Source of the DNA: Oscillospiraceae bacterium
GTDB lineage: Bacteria > Bacillota > Clostridia > Oscillospirales > Acutalibacteraceae
Assembly (NCBI GenBank): GCA_009779995.1
Contig: WRDW01000011.1
Span: forward strand, 1 to 46,894
Reading direction: 5' to 3'
DNA: 46,894 nucleotides
In this document: piece by piece, positions 15,183 through 23,489 of the stretch
How positions within the stretch are numbered: position 1 is the stretch's first letter
Layout of the letters: each line of letters opens with the position of its first letter
The notes under the pieces: model-generated
Told to the model about the DNA's origin: nothing
Seen by the model: the letters and a program-made list of their open reading frames with translations, nothing else
Database searches by the model: none
Translations under genes and position numbers: made by a program

Positions 15183-16316
15183 TTATATCTCCGGCACCTG
15201 AATCTCGATCTCTTTGCCGAGCGCCGCCGAGCGCACGATCCCGTCGATGATCACCTGGTTGATCAAAATCTGCGCCGAGGGGATGGGGCTTGCTGTGCCG
15301 TTTTTGCAGGCGTCGAGGAAAGAGCGTATCTTCTGGTTCCACAGGTCGCCCTTGGCGGGGTCGTTCTTGAGCAGGGGGATCTTCGTCTCGGTGCGCTCGC
15401 CCGCCACGTCGTGGTAGAGCGTCATCGGGCCGCCCACCGAGCCGTTCCAGCAGTCGGTGGAGGGGATGCGCAGCCCGCCGTCCGTGCCCAAAATGAGCGT
15501 ATCGCCAGGGGTGTCCGCGTGGATGGCCCAGCTGATCCTGAAATCGATGATGACATCATTCTCCAGCCGGATGAAGGCCGCGCCGAAGTCGTCCACGCTG
15601 AAACGATCCGACTCGTCGTAATACTTGGGGTTCTTCCCGAAGAAGTCCGAGATGTAGCCCGTGACGGTCAGGGGCTTGGGGTAGCCGATGGCATTGAGGA
15701 CCATATCGAGGGAGTAGCAGCCGATGTCGCCCAGCGCGCCTATGCCGCCGGTGTCCTTCTCGATAAACGTGCTCCCGGGGATGCCCCGCCGCCGCCCGCC
15801 GCCGGTCTGGATGTAGTACACCTTCCCCAGCGCGCCGGAATCCACGATGCGCTTGATCATCCGCATGTTCACGTCGAAGCGCGGCTGGAAGCCTATGCTG
15901 AGCACCTTGCCGCTCTCTTTTTCGGCCTTGCAGATGGCGACGGCCTCTTCAGCCGTCACGCACATGGGCTTCTCCAGCAGCACGTGGATGCCCTTGTTCA
16001 GGGCGTTGACGGCGCACACGGCGTGGGCGGTGTTGTAGGTGCACACGCTCACCGCGTCGAGCGCCTCGGCCTCCAGCATGGCCGCGTGGTCGTCGTAGCA
16101 GCGCACGCCCTCGAGGGCCTTGTTTTCGGTGAGCGCGCTCTCCTGGCCCCAGGCCCCCGCGCCCACCGTCCCGGCAAAGAAGGCCTCCGCCTTCCCCGGC
16201 ACGATGTCCGCCCCGGCCACGATTTCCACGTCGGGCTGGTTGAGGTACGCCCGCAGGTGCGACCGGGCAATCCCCCCGGTGCCGATGATGCCGATTTTGA
16301 GTTTCTTGGTTGACAT
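15183..16316 (-). CDS. Gfo/Idh/MocA family oxidoreductase (Gfo1)
   Basis: A 377-residue NAD(P)-dependent sugar dehydrogenase-like protein. Rossmann motif GIIGTGGIARSH is at residues 8-19, EKPMCVT holds the conserved active-site Lys near residue 118, and a GGGRRRG loop and DIGCYSLDMVLN follow in the C-terminal substrate domain. It is a close paralogue of Gfo2 at 20839-21930; the C-terminal halves agree at most positions (NPKYYDES.RFSVDDFGAAFIRLE). The AGGAGG site is strong. It leads the operon with GH38 mannosidase and the UroD-like gene, so the substrate may be mannose-derived (inference). Confidence 0.9.
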   Translation of the reverse strand: MSTKKLKIGIIGTGGIARSHLRAYLNQPDVEIVAGADIVPGKAEAFFAGTVGAGAWGQESALTENKALEGVRCYDDHAAMLEAEALDAVSVCTYNTAHAVCAVNALNKGIHVLLEKPMCVTAEEAVAICKAEKESGKVLSIGFQPRFDVNMRMIKRIVDSGALGKVYYIQTGGGRRRGIPGSTFIEKDTGGIGALGDIGCYSLDMVLNAIGYPKPLTVTGYISDFFGKNPKYYDESDRFSVDDFGAAFIRLENDVIIDFRISWAIHADTPGDTLILGTDGGLRIPSTDCWNGSVGGPMTLYHDVAGERTETKIPLLKNDPAKGDLWNQKIRSFLDACKNGTASPIPSAQILINQVIIDGIVRSAALGKEIEIQVPEI

Positions 16317-16325
16317 GGTTTCCTC

Positions 16326-16910
16326 CTAATTGAAAAATGTTTGTATATATTTGTAGAAATGAACAACGAACAAAGTATTTGATATGGGGAAAATTATCAT
16401 GCTGAGGATAAACCCAAACCAGGAGTGGATTGAGGAGACGTCGCGGTAGTTCATTACCGCGCATACAGCAGCAGGGTCGCTTTGCACAGAAACACTTTGC
16501 TCTTGTCCATCGCCATCGACATAGGTGTTCGTCACCACCGCGTAAAAGATATAGTCCGACCATAAATCCCGGTATGCGGGATAGTATGGGTTGGGCATTG
16601 TTTCCTCCAGGACAAGATATTCCAGCACTTCACCAGTCGCCATAAGCCTGCGCAAATAATAATACGTGCTATCGGTGCCGTAATAGGCGTACCACTCATA
16701 GCTGAGTTCGCCCTCACTGCCGGAGGGAAGCTCCGCTTCCACTTCCAGTTTGAGCACATCGCCTGTTTTGATGTAAACCTTGCTTCTCGGCTGCACCGTG
16801 ATAATCGGGGCATTGGGATTGGCCGGCTCTGCCGCCGCAGCGGGGATAAGCAGGGCCAACCCCAGCGCAAGGGTCAGCGCGATGGAGAGAATGCGTTTTG
16901 CGGATTTCAT
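16326..16910 (-). CDS. Secreted or anchored Ig-like protein of unknown function
   Basis: A 194-residue protein with a clear signal peptide (basic MKSAKR, hydrophobic core, cleavage near AAAAEP at about residue 28). An Ig-like beta sandwich follows (IITVQPRSKVYIKTGDVLKLEVEA...LSYEWYAY, a pattern of PKD/Ig-type folds with a YAVVTN strand). The C-terminus is hydrophobic (about residues 165-190) and could anchor it; no sortase motif precedes it. It lies 9 bases before Gfo1, between the ThuA and Gfo genes of module A. The base composition is more AT-rich than that of its neighbours. The role is unknown. Confidence 0.7.
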   Translation of the reverse strand: MKSAKRILSIALTLALGLALLIPAAAAEPANPNAPIITVQPRSKVYIKTGDVLKLEVEAELPSGSEGELSYEWYAYYGTDSTYYYLRRLMATGEVLEYLVLEETMPNPYYPAYRDLWSDYIFYAVVTNTYVDGDGQEQSVSVQSDPAAVCAVMNYRDVSSIHSWFGFILSMIIFPISNTLFVVHFYKYIQTFFN

Positions 16911-17003
16911 TGTAAATCAACCTTTCAATATGTATGGTTTATCTCGGTAGGACGCACGGCTATACGTCTCCGCGATAGTACCCGCTTTCCGCCTAATCCC
17001 CAA

Positions 17004-17114
17004 GGCTCCTTCCTGTGGAAGGAGCTGTCGCCCCGGGCGACTGAGGATGGGCATCGCGCAGCGACGTCCCTCGAGCGCCCGCATAGCCTGTAGGGGCGGC
17101 ATTTTTGCCGCCCG
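17004..17114. repeat. Intergenic hairpins including GTAGGGGCGGCA copy 2
   Basis: The gap between ThuA1 and the Ig-like gene holds the hairpin GGCTCCTTCC-TGT-GGAAGGAGC, a CGCCCCGGGCG palindrome, and at 17090-17114 a copy of the GTAGGGGCGGCATTTTTGCC palindrome. No gene or promoter was recognised in this gap. Confidence 0.75.
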
Positions 17115-17134
17115 CTTACATTACGCAGTGATTT

Positions 17135-17869
17135 TTATTTCCCCGCCTTCTCCACCACCGGGGCCATCTTCGCCCCGGCCTGGAAGTCCCTCTCCGGCGC
17201 GGGCCGCGCCCAGCGGATGGCGTTGGCGATCACCTTCTGGACATCCTTGTTGTGGTAGGAGGGGTACATCTCGTGCCCCGGCTGGAAGTAGAATATCTTC
17301 CCTATCCCCCGCGTAAACGTGCAGCCCGAGCGGAAGGCGTTGCCGCCCTCGAACCAGCTGATGAAGATCAGCTCGTCGGGCGTGGGGATGGAGAAATACT
17401 CGCCGTACATCTCCTCTTTCTCCAGGAAGAAATACAGCGGCACGCCCTGGGTGATGGGGTGGCCCGCGTTGACGTTCCACACCACGCACTTGTCGTCGTT
17501 CTCGCGCCAGCGCACGTCGCAGGGGGAGCCCATCAGCAGCCGGAAGGGCTTCGAGTGGTGCGCCGAATGCAGCGCGATAAAGCCCATGCCCTGCTGCACG
17601 CGGGCGGCCACGCGGGCGGCCACGTCGTCGCGGACATCCCCGTGGCGTCCGTGCCCCCACCAGAGCAGGACGTCCGTGTTTGCCAGCACTTCCTGCGAGA
17701 GCCCGTGTTCTTCGTCTTTCTCCAGCCACGCCGTGGCGATCTCTAAATCGTCCGCTTTCAGCGCCTTCGCCAGGCACTCGTGGATGCCCTCGGGGTAGTT
17801 CGCCTTTGCCCGCTCGTTGTTGATCTCGTGGTCAAATTCGTTCCAGATGGTCACTCTGATTTTCGCCAT
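17135..17869 (-). CDS. ThuA domain protein (ThuA1)
   Basis: A 244-residue protein of the ThuA family (class I glutamine-amidotransferase-like fold). Typical segments are IRVTIWNEFDHE at the N-terminus, DVLLWWGHG near residue 75, GMGFIALHSAHHSKPF, HPITQGVP and IFYFQPGHE near the C-terminus. ThuA with a Gfo/Idh partner (ThuB) is known from disaccharide use in rhizobia through 3-keto sugars. The start MAKIRVT at 17869 is supported by GAGGAGCG. Paralogue: ThuA2 at 25044-25775, with very high similarity throughout. It follows the 367-residue gene by 14 bases. Confidence 0.9.
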   Translation of the reverse strand: MAKIRVTIWNEFDHEINNERAKANYPEGIHECLAKALKADDLEIATAWLEKDEEHGLSQEVLANTDVLLWWGHGRHGDVRDDVAARVAARVQQGMGFIALHSAHHSKPFRLLMGSPCDVRWRENDDKCVVWNVNAGHPITQGVPLYFFLEKEEMYGEYFSIPTPDELIFISWFEGGNAFRSGCTFTRGIGKIFYFQPGHEMYPSYHNKDVQKVIANAIRWARPAPERDFQAGAKMAPVVEKAGK

Positions 17870-17883
17870 GGGATCGCTCCTCT

Positions 17884-18987
17884 CTATTGCTCCTGTAAAA
17901 TTTGTATCGCCTGCTTGATGCACGCCAGCGCCTGCTCGTCGTTCTTCCTGAGCTGCACGAGCGCCAGCTCCGCCATCTCGCCGAAGTAGCCCGTCCTGTA
18001 GACGTGCCCCTTCCAGTCCGCGGTCTCGCTCAGACCCAGCAGCGCCCAGGCGAGGTCATGCGTGTAGCCGCAGCACGGCCCGCTGATCTCATCCCATAAT
18101 GGCTTGAGTTCAGCTGCGCGCAATCTCTCCACGCTCTCCATGCCCTCATAGGGCGGCCCGCCGTCGTCGCGGAAATTCCTGAACACCTGCGCGAAGTTGT
18201 GGCAGTTCCAGGTGTATTCCATCGTCCGGGCCAGGCGCTCCATGCGGGCCTGCTTCTCCTCTGTATTGGCTTTGCCTATGCCGTCCTCGCCGTACATCCC
18301 GATTTTCTTGATGTAGCCCTCCCAGAGCTCCTCGCTCAGGTTGTACTCCATCACCTCCGCGATGCGCCGCAGGCCGTCCATCACGGTGCAGCGCGGCGCA
18401 ATCTTTTTGCCCGCGACATACAGCGCCTCCAGCTCGGCGGGCTTCGGGGCCTTCTTCGGCGGGTGCTGGGCGTTGATGAAGCTCGGGCAAAGCAGCTTGT
18501 TGCCATCATAGCCGGTGATCACCCGGAAGGGCCACTCCCCTGCCCTGACTTTCGCGATGACAGGCTTGCCCGCGTCAATCGCGGCCGCAATCACCGCCTT
18601 GAAGTCCCCGGTGATTTTGCGATAGTCATACCCCGCAAAGCCGAAGAGAAAGTCAATCGTCTCATCGGTCTCATAGCTGTTGGGCCACGCGCCGATGCGC
18701 TTCTGCCATTCGGTGGGCGCGTCGTCGAAGCGGCAGCGCAGGGCGCTGCGCCCGCACATGGTGTCGAACAGGAAGAAATATTTCTCCTGCCGCGAGATGG
18801 GCGTGCCGCCGCCCGCGGCGCAGTTGCCGCAGCTGTTGCAGCCCTTGCCCTCCAGCTGCCTGCACGAATAGTCGCTCCCGCCGATGTCTATGCCCTCCAG
18901 GAACATATAAACGCTGGCGAAGCAGTTGATGAAGTTCGTCCCCGCGAAGCCGCAGAAGGGTATCTTGAAGTCGAGCGCGTTTTTCAT
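17884..18987 (-). CDS. Hypothetical Cys-rich protein, possibly BtrH/C39-like
   Basis: A 367-residue soluble protein without a signal peptide. The N-terminus has Cys12 in PFCGFAGTNFINC and a cluster GCNSCGNCAAGGG near residue 50. A region near 145-170 (AGKPVIAKVRAG..PFRVITGYDG) resembles the BtrH N-terminal or peptidase C39-like fold, in which an N-terminal Cys and a later His/Asp form the active site; here the position normally held by His looks substituted. The C-terminal half is helical. The start codon overlaps the stop of the glycosidase upstream (ATGA), so translation is coupled, and ThuA1 follows. This context suggests a part in handling the same sugar or glycopeptide. The family assignment is weak. 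Confidence 0.6.
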   Translation of the reverse strand: MKNALDFKIPFCGFAGTNFINCFASVYMFLEGIDIGGSDYSCRQLEGKGCNSCGNCAAGGGTPISRQEKYFFLFDTMCGRSALRCRFDDAPTEWQKRIGAWPNSYETDETIDFLFGFAGYDYRKITGDFKAVIAAAIDAGKPVIAKVRAGEWPFRVITGYDGNKLLCPSFINAQHPPKKAPKPAELEALYVAGKKIAPRCTVMDGLRRIAEVMEYNLSEELWEGYIKKIGMYGEDGIGKANTEEKQARMERLARTMEYTWNCHNFAQVFRNFRDDGGPPYEGMESVERLRAAELKPLWDEISGPCCGYTHDLAWALLGLSETADWKGHVYRTGYFGEMAELALVQLRKNDEQALACIKQAIQILQEQ

Positions 18988-20684
18988 GGCTGTTCTCCCT
19001 GCTCACCCAGGTACAGGTACAGCACCCAGTCCTGCGCGTCCGGCTTGCGGGGGATCAAGTACATCCCCAGGCATGGGCGCACCAGACCTATGCCCACGGT
19101 TTCGCCGCTGCGTGGGTTGAACCATTCGGCGGTGTACTGCGCGCGGTTCAGGCCGCGCAGCAGCCCGGTGAGCCTCGTACGGTTGTAGAAATAGGCCGCG
19201 CAGGCGTCGTCCGAGGAGGCGACGGAATAGTACGCGCCCGGAAAGGGTATGAAATATTTCCAGCTATTGAAGCGCGGGGTGAGCTCCCACCAGTTCATGC
19301 TCTCGAAGAACTTCCTCATGTGGCCCAGCTGCGCGGCGGTCTCGAAGTAGAGGCTCTGCGTCCAGGGAACGGCCTTGTCGGCGGGGGTGATGGTGTCCAC
19401 GCCGTCGCCGGAGGTTGTGTCGATATCATAGGTGCTCCGGTAGAGCCACATGTCCACCGCGCCGTAGCCGTAGCCGAACATGCCGTTGAGGAACGCGATC
19501 CAGCCCTGGGCGCGCGCCCCGAAATTCTTTGTCCAAAGATTTTCGTAACGGCCCTCGTAGTTAATCACAGGTTTTCCATCGCCATTCAGCCAATAGTCTT
19601 TCGTCAGCGCGAAATCCGGGGAACCGTCCAGCTTCGGGCTCCACTGCGCCGCGAACCAGCTGTGAGCGTCGAGATTCTTGAAGGTGGATTTGCTCGCGTT
19701 CATGCCGTGCAGGGCGTCCATGGAGGCGTACTCCTGGTGCGCCGAAAGCGGCTGCCGATAGGGGTCGCATTGACCTATCGTTTCGGCGACGACGCGCCAG
19801 GGGTTTTGGTCGGCGGGGTAGATCGCCTGGCCGCCCACGCCGTCCCTGTCGTAGTACATGTCGTCGTCCACCTCCTGCGCGGTGGTCCACAGCACGGGAT
19901 ACGCGGCGTAGCGCGCGACCCAACAGCGGCTCAGTTTCTGAATATACTCCTCGGTGTACTGCCCGCCCTGCACCCCGTGGAACAGCAGGGAGCCGAAGAT
20001 CAGCTGGGCGTTGGCATGCACAAGGCCCGCGTCCGCTATATAGGCGAAGCGCCGGTCCAGGTCGGCGAAGCCCGGCAGGTCGGCCTCGCTGAAGCCGTCG
20101 TCCAGGTTGTAGCCCGCGCCCAGGGGCTCCGATTGGTACACCGCGAAGCCCTGCGCCGCCCTGGTATCCACAACCGTCGTGAACATCTCGTCGAAGGGCT
20201 CCGAAGGCATGGACCAGTGGGTATCGCCGAGGTAGAAGAAGGGCGTTCCATCGGCGTACATCATGCAGCGCGCGCCGGGCTCTGTTTTAAGGAAGCCGCG
20301 CCGGTAGATCTCCAGCTCGCCGGTATAGGGTACGCAGGTGAACGCGCCGCGCAGGCCGTGCAGCCCCGCGTCCGCTTCGTTGGAGCACCTGGTTTCGTAT
20401 TGCCACGGGCCCGCCTGCGTGGGCGCGAAGCGCACACGCCAGATGCCGCCGCCGTCCCAGAAGCCGGGCATGACCATCTCGACGCCGCCCGGCCCGGTGA
20501 AAACCACGTCCAGTTGCGCGTCGCTGAACGGGTCGGCATAATCTGCTTCGCTGGTGAACGTGATCTCATGCATGCGCCAGCGCTCCACAGTGGCCTCCTC
20601 TGCGGCTGCGATGATAGGCAGGCACGGCAGCAGCGCCGCGAACGCCAGCAATCCGGCCAGCCATTTGAATGCTTTTCTTTTCAC
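18984..20684 (-). CDS. Secreted glycoside hydrolase, DUF5060-DUF4038
   Basis: A 566-residue protein with a signal peptide (MKRKAFK plus hydrophobic core, cleavage near AAAEEA, residue about 28). Residues 30-130 form a DUF5060 beta-sandwich (RWRMHEITFTSEADYADPF...WDGGGIWRVRFAPTQAGPW). Residues about 135-480 form a DUF4038-type (beta/alpha)8 barrel, with FFYLGDTHWSMPSEPFDE, VLWTTAQEVDDDM and PVINYEGRYEN; acids in the last two are candidate catalytic residues. A C-terminal beta domain follows. The family is GH-like and acts on plant or host glycans; the substrate is unknown. It lies between Gfo2 and the 367-residue gene, with which it overlaps by 4 bases. Confidence 0.87.
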   Translation of the reverse strand: MKRKAFKWLAGLLAFAALLPCLPIIAAAEEATVERWRMHEITFTSEADYADPFSDAQLDVVFTGPGGVEMVMPGFWDGGGIWRVRFAPTQAGPWQYETRCSNEADAGLHGLRGAFTCVPYTGELEIYRRGFLKTEPGARCMMYADGTPFFYLGDTHWSMPSEPFDEMFTTVVDTRAAQGFAVYQSEPLGAGYNLDDGFSEADLPGFADLDRRFAYIADAGLVHANAQLIFGSLLFHGVQGGQYTEEYIQKLSRCWVARYAAYPVLWTTAQEVDDDMYYDRDGVGGQAIYPADQNPWRVVAETIGQCDPYRQPLSAHQEYASMDALHGMNASKSTFKNLDAHSWFAAQWSPKLDGSPDFALTKDYWLNGDGKPVINYEGRYENLWTKNFGARAQGWIAFLNGMFGYGYGAVDMWLYRSTYDIDTTSGDGVDTITPADKAVPWTQSLYFETAAQLGHMRKFFESMNWWELTPRFNSWKYFIPFPGAYYSVASSDDACAAYFYNRTRLTGLLRGLNRAQYTAEWFNPRSGETVGIGLVRPCLGMYLIPRKPDAQDWVLYLYLGEQGEQP

Positions 20685-20754
20685 TGTGTTTCCTCCTCGC
20701 GTTATTTCTTGGGCGATGCCTTGCAGGGGCCGGCCTCCCGGACATTCCCGGTCA

Positions 20755-20838
20755 AAACAGCAGCCCCAAAGCCCCCCTTGCCTGCGAGGGGGGACAGCGT
20801 CGGCGCTTCACAGAAGCGCCGACGCAGGGGGGAGCCCG
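20755..20838. repeat. Intergenic hairpin element
   Basis: Nested inverted repeats: CCCCCCTTGCCTGCG... with ...CGCAGGGGGGAGCCC outside, and GTCGGCGCTTC-ACA-GAAGCGCCGAC inside. They fill the gap between Gfo2 and the DUF4038 gene; no promoter was seen. It could attenuate transcription into the secreted glycosidase. Confidence 0.75.
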
Positions 20839-21930
20839 TCAAATCTCCGGAATCTCCACCGTGACCTCTCTTCCAAGCGCCGCCGACCGGTTGATGCCGT
20901 CGATGATCGCCTGGTTGATCAAAATCTGAGACGAGGGGATGGGGCTGGGCGTGCCGTTCCTCACGGCCTTGAGGAAGGAGCCGATCTTCTGGTTCCACAG
21001 GCTGCCCTTGCCTATGTTCGAGCGCAGCATGACCGTCTTCTTGGTCTTTTTGCCGAGTTTCGAGTCGAAGTAGAGCTTCATCGGGCCGCCTACCGAGCCG
21101 TTCCAGCAGTCCGTGGCGGGGATTCTCAAAGCCCCCTCGGTGCCGAAGAGGATGGTGTCGCCCGGGCTGTCCGGGTGCATGGCCCAGCTGATCCTGAAGT
21201 CCAGGATGATGCCGCCCTCCAGGCGAATAAAAGCCGCCCCGAAGTCGTCCACACTGAAGCGCTCGGATTCGTCATAGTACTTCGGGTTCTTGCCGAAATA
21301 ATCCGAGGTGTAGCCGCTGACAGTCAACGGCTTCGGGTATCCAACGGCGTTGAGCACCATGTCCAGGGAGTAGCAGCCGATGTCGCCCAGCGCCCCGATG
21401 CCGCCGGTCTCCTTCTCGATGAAGGTGCTCCCCGGGATGCCGCGCCTGCGCCCGCCGCCGGTCTGGATGTAATACACCTTGCCGAGCTTGCCGGATTCCA
21501 CGATGCGCTTGATGTTCTGCATGTTCGCGTCGAAGCGCGGCTGGAAGCCCACGCAGAGGATCTTGCCGCTGGCCTTTTCGGCCTTGCAGATGGCCTCCGC
21601 CTCCTCGAGGGTGACGCTCATGGGCTTCTCCAGCAGCACGTGCAGCCCGTGCTCGAAGGCCGCCACAGCGCAGTCCCTGTGGGCCGCGTTGTAGGTGCAG
21701 ATGCTCACCGCGTCCAGGTTGTCCTTCTCAGCCTCCAGCAGGCTCAGGTGGTCGGGATAGCAGCGCGCGTCCTTGAGGCCCCACTTTTTTGCGAAGGCCT
21801 CCGCCCTGCCGGGCACGATGTCCGCCAGCGCCACCACTTCCGCGTCCTTCTGCATTTTGTACGCGAACATGTGGGCGCGGGCGATGTTGCCGGTTCCGAT
21901 GATGCCGATTTGCAGCTTCTTGTCTGCCAT
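20839..21930 (-). CDS. Gfo/Idh/MocA family oxidoreductase (Gfo2)
   Basis: A 363-residue protein with Rossmann motif GIIGTGNIARAH at residues 9-20, EKPMSVT (active-site Lys near 115) and the same C-terminal domain as Gfo1, including DIGCYSLDMVLNAVGYPKPL. The ribosome binding site AGGAGG is strong. It is the head of the module Gfo2 > DUF4038 glycosidase > Cys-rich protein > ThuA1. About 38 bases around its start codon are repeated at the start of the membrane gene upstream (23442-23479), which shows that the locus was rearranged. Confidence 0.9.
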   Translation of the reverse strand: MADKKLQIGIIGTGNIARAHMFAYKMQKDAEVVALADIVPGRAEAFAKKWGLKDARCYPDHLSLLEAEKDNLDAVSICTYNAAHRDCAVAAFEHGLHVLLEKPMSVTLEEAEAICKAEKASGKILCVGFQPRFDANMQNIKRIVESGKLGKVYYIQTGGGRRRGIPGSTFIEKETGGIGALGDIGCYSLDMVLNAVGYPKPLTVSGYTSDYFGKNPKYYDESERFSVDDFGAAFIRLEGGIILDFRISWAMHPDSPGDTILFGTEGALRIPATDCWNGSVGGPMKLYFDSKLGKKTKKTVMLRSNIGKGSLWNQKIGSFLKAVRNGTPSPIPSSQILINQAIIDGINRSAALGREVTVEIPEI

Positions 21931-21942
21931 TGATTGGTTCCT
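21904..21942. repeat. Direct repeat, copy at Gfo2 start
   Basis: GCCGATTTGCAGCTTCTTGT and the adjoining bases up to the ribosome binding site match 23442-23479 almost exactly (one mismatch in the coding part, one inserted A before the ATG). Together the two copies bracket the membrane gene. Confidence 0.85.
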
Positions 21943-21974
21943 CCTGTACTCGTATTTTGATTGAGTTTTGCCGT

Positions 21975-23468
21975 TTAGTATGGTGCAAACTCGCTAAAAA
22001 ACTCTTTAGCGGCCGCTGCCAAGGCCGGAATGTTTTCGCGCAGCTGCGCCGCAGCAGCGAGCATTATCACGCATGCGGCGATCAGCATATGCTTCGGCTT
22101 TTTAATGGATGACGGGATGAGCGAGGCCACGATCATCACCAACAGGATGGCGGTAACGAAGAACGTTCTGCCCATCGTCAAATACATGGTGTTCGTAGCC
22201 GCCATCAGGCAGGCGCAGGCGCCTCCCGCCAGATAAAGCAGCAGTAGGGGGGTATGCATGGGATCTCCCTTCAGGGCCTTCAGCAGCAGAACCGGGGTGA
22301 CGCCAATCGCGAAAAGCCACCAAAACATAACAATGAAATGTACCGCCGAAAGGCTGCCGGAGATAAGCGGATCCTGTGTCGACTGCACCAGAAAACTCGG
22401 CCCTTCTGAAAACAACCCCACATCGGCGAAGGCCGGCAAAAAAACAGAGAGAATTGCCATTGCGGCAAACAGGGCGCACAGCACGGCGTAAGCGGTCTGC
22501 TTTTTTCGCACAAAGCGCATAAATAGCAATACCCACAGGAGAACGAAAACATATTTGGCGTAACCGATATAGTTATACACCAGCCACTGCAAGGTCCTGA
22601 ATACGCGCGTGCCTTCAACACTATACTCGTAAGGCTGAAAATCGTTAAGCCTAACTGCGCCCTGGCGGCCATCGCTCGTCATTTTGTAGTCTCTGTTCCT
22701 CAACAGGGACAGAGCTAAATTCAGCATAAAACCAACCAGGGACAGCGCTGTCTGTATGTAGAGGAACAGAGGCTTTCGCGCTTCTTCTTCATTCCCGCTT
22801 TCCCCGCGCACGCGCATTTGTTTCTTATATTCATTGTGCCGATACACAGTGATGATCAGCAAAAGCGCAACCACAACAGCGGCAGCCTGCTCCTGCGCCA
22901 AGCATGCGTAGACGCTTGACGCAATCAGGCAATACGGCAAAGCGCCCGCTTTGTTTTCCTCCGGGAAAAACGCTTCCTTCACGGGATAGTACAACGCGAG
23001 CATTGCCGCCGTGCAGGCCCAAAGATAGTGCACGGAAAAACAAACGGTAAACACGGGTAAAGCGACGGTAAAGATGTTGACGATTGCCAGCGAGGCGCAG
23101 ACAAACACTTGGGGCAGCAGGCGCGGCCGTTTTTCGCCGGCGATCAGGCAGGCAATTTTGCAGACAAGGAAGCAAAACAGGGCGATAACGGCGGCGTTGC
23201 ATATTCTCCACAGCCAAATGTTGTTTGAATAAACAAGCCACAGCGAAGCGGCGGTCGCGATGCGGCCATCTCGCATCACATTCAAATAGCCCAGTATAAA
23301 CTCAAAAAACCAGCTGCTTTGGCTGGCCAGCGAGAGGTAGATAAAGTCGTCGCTCTGCATAAAGGTCATCAGGCCGCAGATCCCCAACGAGGCGGCAAAA
23401 GTCCCCCCCAGCGCAATCCGTCTCAGGATTTTGCCGGCGCTGCCGATTTGAAGCTTCTTGTCTGCCAT
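21975..23468 (-). CDS. Polytopic membrane protein, glycosyltransferase-like (DUF6056-type)
   Basis: A 497-residue protein with about eleven membrane segments. An early SDDFIYL motif (near residue 40) is followed by a loop with GRIATAASLWLVY, which resembles DUF6056/GtrII-type lipid-linked glycosyltransferases, in which an Asp-Asp pair in the first outer loop is functional. The first 17 residues are not part of that family: MADKKLQIG..AGKI is the start of the Gfo2 protein, joined in frame. The base composition is lower in GC than the sugar genes. It is 21 bases downstream of the HNH gene. The exact substrate is unknown. Confidence 0.72.
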   Translation of the reverse strand: MADKKLQIGSAGKILRRIALGGTFAASLGICGLMTFMQSDDFIYLSLASQSSWFFEFILGYLNVMRDGRIATAASLWLVYSNNIWLWRICNAAVIALFCFLVCKIACLIAGEKRPRLLPQVFVCASLAIVNIFTVALPVFTVCFSVHYLWACTAAMLALYYPVKEAFFPEENKAGALPYCLIASSVYACLAQEQAAAVVVALLLIITVYRHNEYKKQMRVRGESGNEEEARKPLFLYIQTALSLVGFMLNLALSLLRNRDYKMTSDGRQGAVRLNDFQPYEYSVEGTRVFRTLQWLVYNYIGYAKYVFVLLWVLLFMRFVRKKQTAYAVLCALFAAMAILSVFLPAFADVGLFSEGPSFLVQSTQDPLISGSLSAVHFIVMFWWLFAIGVTPVLLLKALKGDPMHTPLLLLYLAGGACACLMAATNTMYLTMGRTFFVTAILLVMIVASLIPSSIKKPKHMLIAACVIMLAAAAQLRENIPALAAAAKEFFSEFAPY

Positions 23469-23479
23469 GATTGGCTTCC
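23442..23479. repeat. Direct repeat, copy at membrane-gene start
   Basis: The second copy of the Gfo2 translation start region; see 21904-21942. Downstream the match weakens but continues through CCGGCAA-ATC after a gap of about 9 bases, as expected of a decayed Gfo 5' end. Confidence 0.85.
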
Positions 23480-23489
23480 CCCGAAGTGT

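Noticed and set aside
19320-20864. Long plus-strand open frame opposite the DUF4038 glycosidase
   Set aside because: Antisense shadow in GC-rich sequence; the minus-strand gene has signal peptide and domain motifs.
20554-21933. Long plus-strand open frame opposite Gfo2
   Set aside because: Low-complexity Val/Ala/Arg/His translation; Gfo2 on the other strand is unambiguous.
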